Assembly (NCBI GenBank): GCA_947630505.1
Contig: CANRHV010000032.1
Location: 1-33,232, forward strand
DNA length: 33,232 bases
Source: an uncultured Monoglobus sp.
Lineage (GTDB): Bacteria > Bacillota > Clostridia > Monoglobales > Monoglobaceae
Direction: 5' to 3'
Below the pieces are notes generated by a model. It had not been told where the DNA came from and did no database searches. It was given only the letters and a program-made list of their open reading frames with translations. Below, piece after piece: positions 8,092-16,036 of this stretch (positions within the stretch are counted from its first letter, which is position 1; each line of letters starts with the position of its first letter). The position numbers and the translations under genes were made by a program.

Positions 8092-11000
8092 ATGAAAAAA
8101 GCTGTTTCGATATTAATTGTTATTTCACTTCTGATTATGCAAATGCCGGTTTTGGCGGTAACCGGCGAGGGTACCGAGGCAAATCCGTATCTTGTGTCAT
8201 CGGTGAGCGATGTGCTTGCCATACACAATGACATTGACGGATATTATAAGCTGACACAAAGTATCGATATGTCGGGCGTTGAGTTTACGCCTATCGGGAA
8301 TGAACATGAAGGCGCGTTTACAGGAACGATCGACGGCGGCGGATATACTATAAGCAATCTCGATATATATCTTCCCGATAACAAATATGTAGGCTTTGTC
8401 GGATATCTTGAGGGAACGGTCAAGAACCTGCATATTGCTAATGCGAACTCTTTCGGGTACTGTTATGTCGGCGGCATTGTCGGTTACGCGGGCGAAAGCG
8501 CGATTATCGATAATTGCACATTGAGCGGCGACGCCGGTGGTAAGTATCAGATAGTTGATGTTAATATCGGTGGAATCGTCGGCTATAATGCGGGTAAAAT
8601 AAATAAATGTATCAACCAAAGCGCGATTACGGGAGCTGCCTATAATCTCACCTACGACTACTACTACATCGGCGGTATTACGGGATATAACAATTACGGG
8701 ACAATAAGCGGCTGCTCTAATATGGGTACTGTAACAGTAAATTGCGATTTTGTCGGCGGTATTGCGGGGTATAACAATTATGGTACAATAAGCGGATGTT
8801 CTAATACGGGTACTGTGACTGAAGGTGAAGAAAGCGGCGGTATTGCGGGTTCTAACAATTACGGTACAATAATCGGGTGTTCAAATGCAGGCTCTATAAC
8901 AGGAAATTCTTCTCATTATAGCGGTGTTGGAGGTATCGCGGGGTATAACGGTTACGGCACAATAAGCGGATGCTCTAATACGGGTTCTGTAATAGGAGGT
9001 ACCTTTGATGCTTATGCCGGAGGTATCGCGGGGGATAACTACTACGGCACAATAAACGAATGCTCTAATACGGGTGATGTGACAGGAGACCGGACCGGCG
9101 GTATTGCGGGCTATAACTATTCCAACAGTATAATAAGAAATTGCATAAATGATGGATATATTACAGGAACTTCTGACGATGCCAGCGGTATTGCGAGTGG
9201 TAACGGCGGTGCAGTATATAACTGCAAAAATTCCGGCACTGTAAAAGCAAGTTATACCGCAGATGGAATAGGTGGCACCGCGTACAACTGTGTAAACACC
9301 GGTACTTTAAATGGATACACGACCTATGATATAACAGACGGTTCAATTTATAATATTACTCTTTCTTCGTATTCGGTGCGTCGCGGTAGCAGCGTTATGA
9401 TGCCTATTGAGCTTTATGAATATGACCGCGAATTAACATGGTCATCGAGCGATAATACCGTTGCGACCGTTGATCCAAAAGGCGTTGTGACCGGCTTAAA
9501 GGTCGGCTCGGTGACGATCACTGCCGTGACGGAGCTGGGTATCTCGACTTCGGCGCTTTTGACCGTTACCGAAAAGCTGCCGGATTCGATAACGCTTTCC
9601 AAACAGAATATCACGCTTCAGAAAGGCTTTACCGACAGAATTTCGGTTTTGTTCTCACCGTCGGACGCGTCTGACGAGGTGACATTGACGAGCAGCAATC
9701 AGGACGTCGCGACTGTCACGCAGGACGGCTTGATAACGGCGCTTATGCCCGGAAGCTCGACGGTAAAAGCCGAGACTTCAAACGGCAAGATCGCCTATTG
9801 CGCCGTTACCGTGACGGAGCCGAATATTTCGGTCGCGTCGGTAACGCTCGACAAGACTTCGCTGACGATGATGAAGGACGACACGGCGCAGCTTAACGCG
9901 GATGTTCTCCCCGAAAACGCGACGAACAAGACGCTCGCATGGTCCTCGTCCGACGAGAGCGTGGCCGAGGTCGGCGGCACCGGGGTTGTCACGGCGAAAG
10001 AAAGCGGAGTGGCTGTTATCACGGCGACGGCCGCCAACGGAATGTATCACAGCTGCGTTGTGAAGGTCGTGTCCGCGTCGGGCCCGTCGGTGGTTCTCAG
10101 CGACGCCAATGTGTTCGGATACACGCCGAGCGGCGTCACCGCGAGCATTGTCAAAAACCCGGGCATATCCGCCTACAAATTTACTGTAAGCTATGACGAG
10201 GCGATGCTGACTCCGGTTTCGGTGATCCCGAACGAGGAATTCGGAGGCAATTTCACCACAAACCTTGACGATCCGAACAGGGAAAAGCTGACCGTGCTGT
10301 GGTACAGCGACAGCGATGTGGAAACCGACGGCGAATTATTTACCGTCAACTTCAAGCTGAACGAGGGTTATACATCCGGTTCTTGCGCCGTCACTTTGGA
10401 TTACGGCGACAAGGATATATGCAACACGGCGGGCGACAGCATCGCGCTTTACATAAACGACGCGTCGGTCGCGGTAGCGAAGCCGGTACCCGGAGATGTG
10501 TACGAGGACGGGGAAGTCACGGTTTACGACCTGACGCTTCTTTCAAGATACGTTACCGGGCTTGAGACATTGACCGAACGTCAGCTTGAGGCGGCTGACG
10601 TGAACAACGACGGCGACGTTGACATAAAAGACGTTGTGCGCCTGGCGCAGCACCTTGCCGGTTGGTCGAACGCGGAGCTTGTTTCGGCGGCGGAGCTTTC
10701 GGGCTCGGCGGCAGTGACTGTCGGCAGCGCGGCGGCCGACAAAAACGGCGAGGCGGAAATCCCCGTTTCGATAAACGGCAGCGGAGGCATATCGGGATTC
10801 AGATACAATCTCGAATACAACAGCGGCGAGCTTGAAATTCTCGAGATCATCCCGTCCGAGCTGACAAAGCAGACGCTTCAGACAAATCTCGGCAGCGAAA
10901 ACGACGAGGGCTTGATCGTCACATGGTACAAGGGCGACGGAGATATGCCCGCGAGCGGCGAGCTGTTCAAAATAAGGGCGCGCCTGAAAGGCGATAATCC

Positions 11001-11571
11001 GTCCCGGATCTCGATCAAAGCAAACGATAACAATATGTGCGACAGCGACCTTAATAACGTGCTCGGAACCTACAACGCGGGCACTGTGACGCCATATGCC
11101 GCCGCGCCCACCGCGACGCCCACAAACGGGCCCACCGCGACGCCCACAGACGCGCCCACCGCGACGCCGACAGAAGCGCCCACCGCGACGCCCGCAAACG
11201 CGCCGACACCGACGCCCACAAACGCGCCTATGCCGACGCGTTCACCGGATCTGAGCGATGTTGAAAATATTGAGCCGGTCGGAGATTATGTTGGCAAAGT
11301 GAAGATCACCAAAACCGTTAAGGACGATGAAATCACAATAACGGTAACGGGAGCGGTATCGGGAGCGGGAGACGTCGATTTGACCGCTGTCACGCTCTAT
11401 GCCGCGGAATATGACGAAACGGACGAAGTCCTCAAAGAATTAACCTTGGGAGACGCCCTCGTCTCGGACGGGATATTGACGCTCACGACAACGATCCCCA
11501 AATCGCAAAATTATAAACTGCTGCTGTGGGACAACAAATTCCGTCCGCTGACAAACGCGATAATAAACTGA
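8092..11571 (+). CDS. Secreted GLUG/Big_2/cohesin/dockerin multidomain protein
   Basis: This is a 1159-residue exported protein with a signal peptide at 1-22. Residues ~25-180 are the usual lead-in to GLUG proteins (GTEANPYLV, IDMSGVEFTPIG, FTGTIDGGGYTISNL). Residues ~184-405 hold about nine GLUG repeats (GGIAGYNNYGTISGCSNTG type). Three bacterial Ig-like group 2 domains follow at ~418-495, 497-577 and 580-662. A cohesin-type domain (~663-790) precedes a type I dockerin (~800-858); its second calcium loop, DVNNDGDVDIKD, is canonical and its first, DVYEDGEVTVYD, is slightly off. A second cohesin-type domain spans ~870-1002. A Pro/Thr linker (TATPT units) and a C-terminal domain (~1063-1159) ending YKLLLWDNKFRPLTNA close the chain. 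GAGAGG at 8072-8077 is a distant ribosome site, so coupling to the upstream gene is likely. It may be an adhesin or scaffold-like protein; no catalytic domain is seen. Confidence 0.85.
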   Translation: MKKAVSILIVISLLIMQMPVLAVTGEGTEANPYLVSSVSDVLAIHNDIDGYYKLTQSIDMSGVEFTPIGNEHEGAFTGTIDGGGYTISNLDIYLPDNKYVGFVGYLEGTVKNLHIANANSFGYCYVGGIVGYAGESAIIDNCTLSGDAGGKYQIVDVNIGGIVGYNAGKINKCINQSAITGAAYNLTYDYYYIGGITGYNNYGTISGCSNMGTVTVNCDFVGGIAGYNNYGTISGCSNTGTVTEGEESGGIAGSNNYGTIIGCSNAGSITGNSSHYSGVGGIAGYNGYGTISGCSNTGSVIGGTFDAYAGGIAGDNYYGTINECSNTGDVTGDRTGGIAGYNYSNSIIRNCINDGYITGTSDDASGIASGNGGAVYNCKNSGTVKASYTADGIGGTAYNCVNTGTLNGYTTYDITDGSIYNITLSSYSVRRGSSVMMPIELYEYDRELTWSSSDNTVATVDPKGVVTGLKVGSVTITAVTELGISTSALLTVTEKLPDSITLSKQNITLQKGFTDRISVLFSPSDASDEVTLTSSNQDVATVTQDGLITALMPGSSTVKAETSNGKIAYCAVTVTEPNISVASVTLDKTSLTMMKDDTAQLNADVLPENATNKTLAWSSSDESVAEVGGTGVVTAKESGVAVITATAANGMYHSCVVKVVSASGPSVVLSDANVFGYTPSGVTASIVKNPGISAYKFTVSYDEAMLTPVSVIPNEEFGGNFTTNLDDPNREKLTVLWYSDSDVETDGELFTVNFKLNEGYTSGSCAVTLDYGDKDICNTAGDSIALYINDASVAVAKPVPGDVYEDGEVTVYDLTLLSRYVTGLETLTERQLEAADVNNDGDVDIKDVVRLAQHLAGWSNAELVSAAELSGSAAVTVGSAAADKNGEAEIPVSINGSGGISGFRYNLEYNSGELEILEIIPSELTKQTLQTNLGSENDEGLIVTWYKGDGDMPASGELFKIRARLKGDNPSRISIKANDNNMCDSDLNNVLGTYNAGTVTPYAAAPTATPTNGPTATPTDAPTATPTEAPTATPANAPTPTPTNAPMPTRSPDLSDVENIEPVGDYVGKVKITKTVKDDEITITVTGAVSGAGDVDLTAVTLYAAEYDETDEVLKELTLGDALVSDGILTLTTTIPKSQNYKLLLWDNKFRPLTNAIIN
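8670..9150. repeat. DNA-level GLUG repeat block
   Basis: Units of roughly 65-90 bp encoding GGIAGYNNYGTISGCSNTG recur with high nucleotide similarity; the phrase ACAATAAGCGG appears again and again. The spacing is irregular because each unit carries a variable tail. This is coding repetition prone to recombination, not a CRISPR array. Confidence 0.75.
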
Positions 11572-11580
11572 TACAAAATC

Positions 11581-11620
11581 AAAAAGAGCCGACGCTCTTC
11601 ACAAGTCGTCGGCTCTTTTT
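11581..11620 (+). terminator. Strong intrinsic terminator
   Basis: AAAAAGAGCCGACG (11581-11594) and its perfect 14-bp complement (11607-11620) enclose a 12-nt loop, and the stem ends in TTTTT. It lies 9 nt after the stop of the 1159-residue protein. The leading A-run means it can also work on the minus strand. Confidence 0.9.
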
Positions 11621-11690
11621 GGCTGAGCGGCGAGGCTTCGAACCTCGACGCTCCGCGGGCAGCCGAGGTTTGCGGACGCCGCTCTGCGGA
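11621..11690 (-). other. tRNA 3'-end-like remnant
   Basis: On the minus strand CGAGG-TTCGAAG-CCTCG forms a perfect T-arm (5-bp stem, 7-nt loop). It is followed by seven bases (CCGCTCA), a G and then CCA, exactly as at a tRNA 3' end. Upstream, AGAGCGG could be most of the matching 5' acceptor strand, but only about 31 nt lie between it and the T-arm. That is too short for D and anticodon arms. It is therefore a degenerate tRNA, an old integration scar or chance. Confidence 0.3.
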
Positions 11691-11762
11691 TGTCCGTGCT
11701 CTTTGATATGGCCTCTACTTTCTCTTCGATCCGATAAACAACCCCCATTCATCTCCCGTCCG

Positions 11763-11894
11763 TTAGATTTTTTTGGTCTCCCATCGTCCGGAACAATAGC
11801 GTACCAAATGAGACGTTGCGAGCAGCATCTGCGCCAAAAGCGTTCCTGTCCATATTCCGTAAATGCCGATGTGAAATACCAGCACAAATAGCGA
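11763..11894 (-). pseudogene. C-terminal fragment of a MATE-type efflux transporter
   Basis: The minus-strand frame reads NSLFVLVFHIGIYGIWTGTL, then LAQMLLATSHLVRYCSGRWE and TKKI before the stop. The G-I-W-x-G-x-L-L-A-Q-x-L-L segment and the RYxSGRW tail resemble the last membrane helix and tail of MATE-family drug/sodium antiporters. The ten or so preceding helices (~400 residues) are absent; upstream sequence in this frame is AT-rich and unlike a transporter. I read it as a decayed remnant. Confidence 0.45.
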
Positions 11895-11982
11895 ATTATT
11901 CCCATCTGTTTTTTTAATCTTGAAATATAGCTGCGTCTCAAACGCACATATAATTATAATATCACGGACGCATGTTTTTGTT

Positions 11983-12019
11983 AAGAAAAAGCAAGCCGCA
12001 CAAATCATGCGCGGCCCGC
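11983..12019 (-). terminator. Terminator of the ACGX/sirtuin operon
   Basis: Read on the minus strand, GCGGGCCGCGCA (12019-12008) pairs fully, with three G-U pairs, to TGTGCGGCTTGC (12002-11991) around a 5-nt loop. TTTTTC follows. It lies 50 nt past the sirtuin stop, so it closes the six-gene operon. On the plus strand the same stem has three A-C mismatches, so it acts mainly in one direction. Confidence 0.7.
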
Positions 12020-12068
12020 AAATTTCAAACAGCGTTTTTGTTTTGAGAAAAAATCAAATTATGGTGGC

Positions 12069-12950
12069 TTACGTATTAATTCGGCATAGATTATTTAACA
12101 CTTTTTCGATATCCCGGTCGATACAGATAGAACGGTTTGCGATCTCGCTCGGGCATACCGCCTCGCCGCGGTTCACGCAGGCGTATATCGCGTTCTGATC
12201 TTGCGCCGTCATGCGCCAAAACGGGTATTTGATAATGACGGGCGTGTTGTAGCCGACGCCCAGCTCCAGGAACAAGATACATTTTCCGTTCCGCGTTTGC
12301 AGGAAGTTTTCGTACCGCTTTGCCGCTTCGCGCCAGCCGTCGTCCTCCACGAATTTGTCGTCCGCGCGCAGATTCATAACAAGCGGCCTGCCGCAATGCG
12401 GACAAACCGGTATCAGCTCGGTCGGTACGCGCATATCCTTTTGCTCATCGACCATTCTGCGTATGATCTCCTCGTTGTCGAAGGTTTCACCGCGGCACGG
12501 TACCGAGCATTGAAAAAGCCCGTAGTCGCCCTGGGTGTAAAACAGCCTCATTTTATCAAAGCCCGCCTTTTTAAAACAGTGGTCGACGTTTGTTGTGATA
12601 ACAAAATAATCCTTGTTCTTTATTAATTCAAATAATTTATTATATGTCGGCTTCGGCGCGTCCGCGTAGCGGTTTATAAAGATGTACCGCGACCAGTACG
12701 CCCAGTGTTCCTCGGGAGTTTCAAACGGATAAAACCCGCCGGAATACATATCCGAAAAGCCGTATTTGTCTATAAAATCCGAAAAATATTTCTTGAACCT
12801 CTCGCCCGAATAAGTAAAGCCCGCCGCGGTCGAAAGCCCCGCGCCCGCGCCGATCACAACCGCTTCGGCGGTATCGAGCGCGTCTTTGAGCCGCTTAATA
12901 TTTTCCGAGTAGCTTTCGGTAGATCTCGTGATCGACATCCTTGAAAACAT
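12069..12950 (-). CDS. Class-M sirtuin (SirTM), probable protein ADP-ribosyltransferase
   Basis: This is a 293-residue Sir2-fold enzyme. The NAD-binding GAGAGLS lies at 34-40 and TTNVD at 119-123 (Asn121). In FYTQGDYG, Gln140 stands where deacetylating sirtuins have the catalytic His of the HG motif. Cys148/Cys152 and CPHC near 178 are the likely zinc ligands. The Gln for His change is the mark of class-M sirtuins, which are known to mono-ADP-ribosylate lipoyl-carrier proteins and not to deacetylate. GAGGTG seven nt before the ATG at 12950 supports this start. It overlaps the 3' end of the macrodomain gene by 56 nt, which suggests translational coupling. It is the last gene of the operon. No GcvH-L or LplA gene, the usual partners in this family, is present here, so the substrate is open. 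Confidence 0.85.
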   Translation of the reverse strand: MFSRMSITRSTESYSENIKRLKDALDTAEAVVIGAGAGLSTAAGFTYSGERFKKYFSDFIDKYGFSDMYSGGFYPFETPEEHWAYWSRYIFINRYADAPKPTYNKLFELIKNKDYFVITTNVDHCFKKAGFDKMRLFYTQGDYGLFQCSVPCRGETFDNEEIIRRMVDEQKDMRVPTELIPVCPHCGRPLVMNLRADDKFVEDDGWREAAKRYENFLQTRNGKCILFLELGVGYNTPVIIKYPFWRMTAQDQNAIYACVNRGEAVCPSEIANRSICIDRDIEKVLNNLCRINT

Positions 12951-13674
12951 TGAATATCACCTCGATTTTGCTTTTTGTCCGCTCCTTGTATTCCTTCACG
13001 GTTTTTACCGCGATCTCCGCCGCCTTGTCGTTCGGGAAATGAAATTCGCCCGTGGATACGCAGCAGAACGCAATGCTTTTCACGCTGTTTTTATCGGCGA
13101 TATCAAGACATGAACGGTAGCATGACGCAAGCAATTTTTTGTCGCTTTCCGTCAGTGCGCCGCGCACTATCGGACCGACCGTGTGAATGACGCGGTCACA
13201 CGGCAGATTATACGCGGAAGTGATCTTCGCGCCGCCCGTTTTTTCCTCGTGCCCCTGCTTTTTCATTATCCGCGCGCACTCGAGCCTGAGCTGCACTCCG
13301 GCATAGGTGTGGATCGCGTTGTCGATACAGCCGTGGCACGGCGCGAAACAGCCGAGCATTTGCGAGTTCGCGGCGTTCACGATCGCGCCGCATTTGAGCG
13401 TGGTAATATCGCCTTGCCACAGATATATCCCGTCTGTTACGGGGATCAGATCCTCGACGTCAGTAATGCCCTTTTGAGATATTTCCTCCCGCAAATACTC
13501 GTCCTGAATTTTTAAAAAATCATCATCAATTTCTCCGGACATACGGACGTTAAAAAGAGAGCGGAGCAGCTTTTTCTGTTCCGCTTCGTTCTGCGGTATC
13601 GCTAAATTCTTATATCGCGGCTGCTCATCAATTAGCCGCTCGATCAAATAAATCCGTCTTTCGCTTTGCGTCAT
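12895..13674 (-). CDS. Zinc-dependent macrodomain protein-ADP-ribose hydrolase
   Basis: This is a 259-residue protein with an N-terminal helical region (~1-80) and a macrodomain (~80-250). Visible motifs are GDIT, AIVNAANSQML (ADP-ribose pocket) and GCFAPCHGCIDNAIH, whose Cys109, His114 and Cys116 match the zinc ligands of the class that removes ADP-ribose from proteins. HTVGP and CCVSTGEFHFP are later pocket loops. The frame is open to 13716, but GAGAGG five nt before the ATG at 13674 fixes the start. It begins 1 nt after the stop of the ferredoxin gene and overlaps the sirtuin gene. In Firmicutes this class is encoded next to SirTM and reverses its modification; the same pairing holds here. 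Confidence 0.9.
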   Translation of the reverse strand: MTQSERRIYLIERLIDEQPRYKNLAIPQNEAEQKKLLRSLFNVRMSGEIDDDFLKIQDEYLREEISQKGITDVEDLIPVTDGIYLWQGDITTLKCGAIVNAANSQMLGCFAPCHGCIDNAIHTYAGVQLRLECARIMKKQGHEEKTGGAKITSAYNLPCDRVIHTVGPIVRGALTESDKKLLASCYRSCLDIADKNSVKSIAFCCVSTGEFHFPNDKAAEIAVKTVKEYKERTKSKIEVIFNVFKDVDHEIYRKLLGKY

Positions 13675-13675
13675 G

Positions 13676-14293
13676 CTATCCTCTCTTTTCCACCGCGTGC
13701 GTCGGACATACCGCATAGCAGTTGCCGCAATGCAGGCAATGCTCCTGCTGTATTTGATACGGCTTTCCCGAAACTATACATCTTTGCGGACAGTCTTTTG
13801 CGCATTTCCCGCAGCCGATACAGGCGTCCGTGATCGTGTATCCCTTAAAGGTTATCTGTCCGTTTCCTATAATATATTTTTCACGGAAAATCGGATTTAC
13901 TCCGAGATTGAAATATTCTATTTCAGCGTCCGTTATCTCAAACACAATTCCCGCGAGATAACGCGTATCGCCCGGGTATACGTTTGCCAGATACGGCTGT
14001 TCCTCAAATATAGTGTCGATCCGTGTCCTTTGTTCGGTTTCGGGAGAGGGAACGGCTTTCGCGGACAAACGTATCATTTCTTTATACTTCGTGTATCCGA
14101 GAACCTGAACGCGTCCGTCCGCCATCAGCTCTTTGCAAAACGCTTTTCCTTTGGCGGTAAAAAAGTACATTGCCTCGGGTTCATAGTGAATTGCGGAAAT
14201 ATTGCGTATCTGCGGCGCGCCGTTTTCGTCGACTGTAGCGAACGCGAGCACGCCGACGTATTCCAATTTTTTTAAGCAAGTTTGTGCATCCAT
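13676..14293 (-). CDS. FMN-binding split-barrel protein with C-terminal 2[4Fe-4S] ferredoxin
   Basis: This is a 205-residue fusion. Residues ~1-130 are a pyridoxamine-phosphate-oxidase-like flavin barrel (YVGVLAFATVDENGAPQIRN, MYFFTAKGKAF). Residues ~148-205 carry two cluster motifs, CIGCGKCAKDCP and CLHCGNCYAVCP, each giving CxxCxxCxxxCP. It is likely a small cytoplasmic electron carrier linking ferredoxin clusters to a flavin, perhaps serving the neighbouring nitroreductase or the radical SAM enzyme. The frame extends upstream to 14422, but GGAGG eight nt before the ATG at 14293 gives the true start and avoids overlap with the nitroreductase. The gap to that gene is 14 nt. Confidence 0.85.
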   Translation of the reverse strand: MDAQTCLKKLEYVGVLAFATVDENGAPQIRNISAIHYEPEAMYFFTAKGKAFCKELMADGRVQVLGYTKYKEMIRLSAKAVPSPETEQRTRIDTIFEEQPYLANVYPGDTRYLAGIVFEITDAEIEYFNLGVNPIFREKYIIGNGQITFKGYTITDACIGCGKCAKDCPQRCIVSGKPYQIQQEHCLHCGNCYAVCPTHAVEKRG

Positions 14294-14307
14294 TATCTTT
14301 TCCTCCG

Positions 14308-14886
14308 TTATTCTATAATTTTGATCCTTCCTTCGCGCCGAGGTTTCGGCCGCGGATAATCGCCGTCGCAATAGCCGAGTGTTACAAAGCACCGCGCGAT
14401 ATAGTTTTCCGGCACTTCCCATTTCTTTAACAGCGCCGCGCCCGGTTCGTTATCGAATGTCTCCTCCGCGCGCGAAACGATGCATGAGGATATGCCGAGG
14501 TCGAACGCTTCCATAAGCATTGTCTGAGCGCAGCAGAACGCGTCGGGAATACCAAACATGAAATTTCTCTGCGCGAACACAATGCACAGCGACGGCGCGC
14601 CGTAAAAACCGCTTTTGATCGAGAGATCATCGATCACGCTCGGCTGCTCTTTTGAAACATACGAACCTATGAGACGGCTTCGGTCAAATTTCGCCATGTT
14701 CATTTTTCCGAGCTTTTCCACCATATCCGCGTTATGTATGCCGATGATCATGCTCCGCTGACCGCCGCCCGCGTTTGGGGCGTATGTTCCGGCTTCTATT
14801 ATTTTTTCAAGATATTCGCGTGGGATCTGCTTATCCGTATATTTGCGGACAGACCGCCGCGCCTTTATCGCATCTAACAATTCCAT
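14308..14886 (-). CDS. Nitroreductase-family flavin oxidoreductase
   Basis: This is a 192-residue protein of the FMN nitroreductase fold. It starts MELLDAIKARRSVRKYTDKQ, the classic N-terminal flavin phosphate-binding Arg/Ser motif. APNAGGGQ follows near 37-44, then a GFYGAPSLCIVFA core and the C-terminal VTLGYCDGDYPRPKPR. It probably uses NAD(P)H or reduced ferredoxin with FMN; the acceptor is unknown. Within this operon it could act on the RiPP, since several nitroreductase-fold proteins oxidise peptide residues in natural-product pathways, or it could be a general stress reductase. AAAGGA lies 9 nt before the ATG. It sits 21 nt after the radical SAM gene. Confidence 0.85.
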   Translation of the reverse strand: MELLDAIKARRSVRKYTDKQIPREYLEKIIEAGTYAPNAGGGQRSMIIGIHNADMVEKLGKMNMAKFDRSRLIGSYVSKEQPSVIDDLSIKSGFYGAPSLCIVFAQRNFMFGIPDAFCCAQTMLMEAFDLGISSCIVSRAEETFDNEPGAALLKKWEVPENYIARCFVTLGYCDGDYPRPKPRREGRIKIIE

Positions 14887-14907
14887 AATATCATATCCTT
14901 TATCAAA

Positions 14908-15939
14908 TTACAACTCCCTCCAACATTGCGGGTCGGCGGCATAAAAACTGCCGTTTGTTCCTTTTGCCACGGCGGGACAGCCGCGGCAGTACGGCAATAA
15001 TTCGCATTTGCCGCACTTTTCAAATTTATCATAGTCCCGATATTGTTCCGTTTCGCATACCCACACATCGGCGAGCCTGTCCTCAAGCGCATTGCCGACC
15101 CTGCTTTCCGCCACGCGTCTGCAGGCGTAAATATCGCCCGTCGGCAGTATAGTTATATGGCAGTTTCCGCAGTTGCAGCCGCCGTATATCATGCCTTCCT
15201 TTGCCGTTTCGGGAATTTTAAACTCGCCCGTTTCATATTCGTAGAGCGTCCAGAGATGATCTTTTTTATTAAAATAGGTTTGGCAGCCCGCCGCCTCATA
15301 CTCCTTGAATTTCTTGTCGCAAATCGCCAAAAGCTCCCGGTAATCCCGCGGAGACATAGCTGCGCTGAGCTCGCCGCCGCTCGGAACATATCGGGAAAAA
15401 GCGAAAACGTTTGTTCCCGCCGCAACCGCCGCGTCGATAATTCCGGGAATTTCCGACATGTTATCTTTTGAAACCGTGGTCATTACAACGCTTCGCATCC
15501 CGGAGCGGTTTATGCAGCCGATCTTCTCTATCGTGCAGTCAAACGAGCCGGGTTTTCTGAACCAATCGTGGGTCTCGCGAAGTCCGTCAAGGGAAAGCTG
15601 GTATTTTTCGCAGCCGTATGACTTTAACTTTCGGCATACTTCGTCGTTAAGATGAAACGGATTTCCCATAATTGTAAACGGAATACCGTGCTCGTGTATC
15701 AGTTTCAGCAGCCGCCAAAAGTCGGGATGCAAAATCGGGTCGCCGCCTGTGATATAAAAGTACGGCAGTCTGTTATACATTTCGCAAAAATCAAGACAGT
15801 TATAAAACGTGTCATTCATTTGCTCCCAAGTCATTGACACGAGCGGCTCATCGTCGCTGCCCGAAAATATATAGCAATGCTTGCAGCGCTGGTCGCATTC
15901 GTCGGTGATGTGCCATTGGAAAGAAAAGTATTGTTTCAT
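14908..15939 (-). CDS. Radical SAM/SPASM enzyme of the ACGX RiPP system
   Basis: This is a 343-residue peptide-modifying enzyme. Cys15, Cys19 and Cys22 (CDQRCKHC) bind the SAM-cleaving [4Fe-4S] cluster. YITGGDPILHPDF is the SAM-binding GGE-type motif, with Asp in place of the usual Glu. A SPASM domain fills ~254-343 with many Cys (CNCGNC, CRRV, CGKCELLPYCRGC, final DPQC) for one or two auxiliary clusters. Its size, the SPASM domain and the ACG-repeat peptide gene just upstream match the family annotated as the ACGX-system radical SAM protein. The peptide product and the chemistry are not known to me; sulfur-to-carbon bonds at the Cys residues are plausible for SPASM enzymes. AGAGAGG precedes the ATG by 7 nt. 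It lies 97 nt downstream of the precursor gene, across a hairpin. Confidence 0.9.
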   Translation of the reverse strand: MKQYFSFQWHITDECDQRCKHCYIFSGSDDEPLVSMTWEQMNDTFYNCLDFCEMYNRLPYFYITGGDPILHPDFWRLLKLIHEHGIPFTIMGNPFHLNDEVCRKLKSYGCEKYQLSLDGLRETHDWFRKPGSFDCTIEKIGCINRSGMRSVVMTTVSKDNMSEIPGIIDAAVAAGTNVFAFSRYVPSGGELSAAMSPRDYRELLAICDKKFKEYEAAGCQTYFNKKDHLWTLYEYETGEFKIPETAKEGMIYGGCNCGNCHITILPTGDIYACRRVAESRVGNALEDRLADVWVCETEQYRDYDKFEKCGKCELLPYCRGCPAVAKGTNGSFYAADPQCWREL

Positions 15940-15991
15940 AATTTTGCCTCTCTTTATCTATGATCGTTTTACCGAATAATAATCGAGATCT

Positions 15992-16015
15992 TCCGACGGG
16001 ATCGCTCCCGTCGGA
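15992..16015 (-). terminator. Hairpin between precursor and radical SAM gene
   Basis: A perfect 10-bp stem, TCCGACGGGA (15992-16001) and TCCCGTCGGA (16006-16015), has a 4-nt loop. There is no real U-tract on the minus strand, so it is more likely a partial terminator or a 3' stabiliser than a full stop. Either would let the precursor be made in excess over the enzyme. Confidence 0.55.
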
Positions 16016-16036
16016 GATGATTCAGGAACAGACAAA

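Noticed and set aside
8670..9150. Possible CRISPR array or non-coding satellite
   Set aside because: The repeats stay in one reading frame, encode GLUG motifs and have irregular spacing, so they are coding repeats.
10490..10665. Claim of a complete cellulosome
   Set aside because: There is one dockerin and two cohesin-like domains, and the pectate lyase has no dockerin; the window cannot show a cellulosome.
11621..11690. Complete tRNA gene
   Set aside because: T-arm and CCA are present, but the D and anticodon arms do not fit in the remaining length.
11526..11891. Plus-strand frame of 121 codons
   Set aside because: It runs through a strong terminator and the tRNA-like segment; its ERRGFEPRR-type text is typical of chance translation of such DNA.
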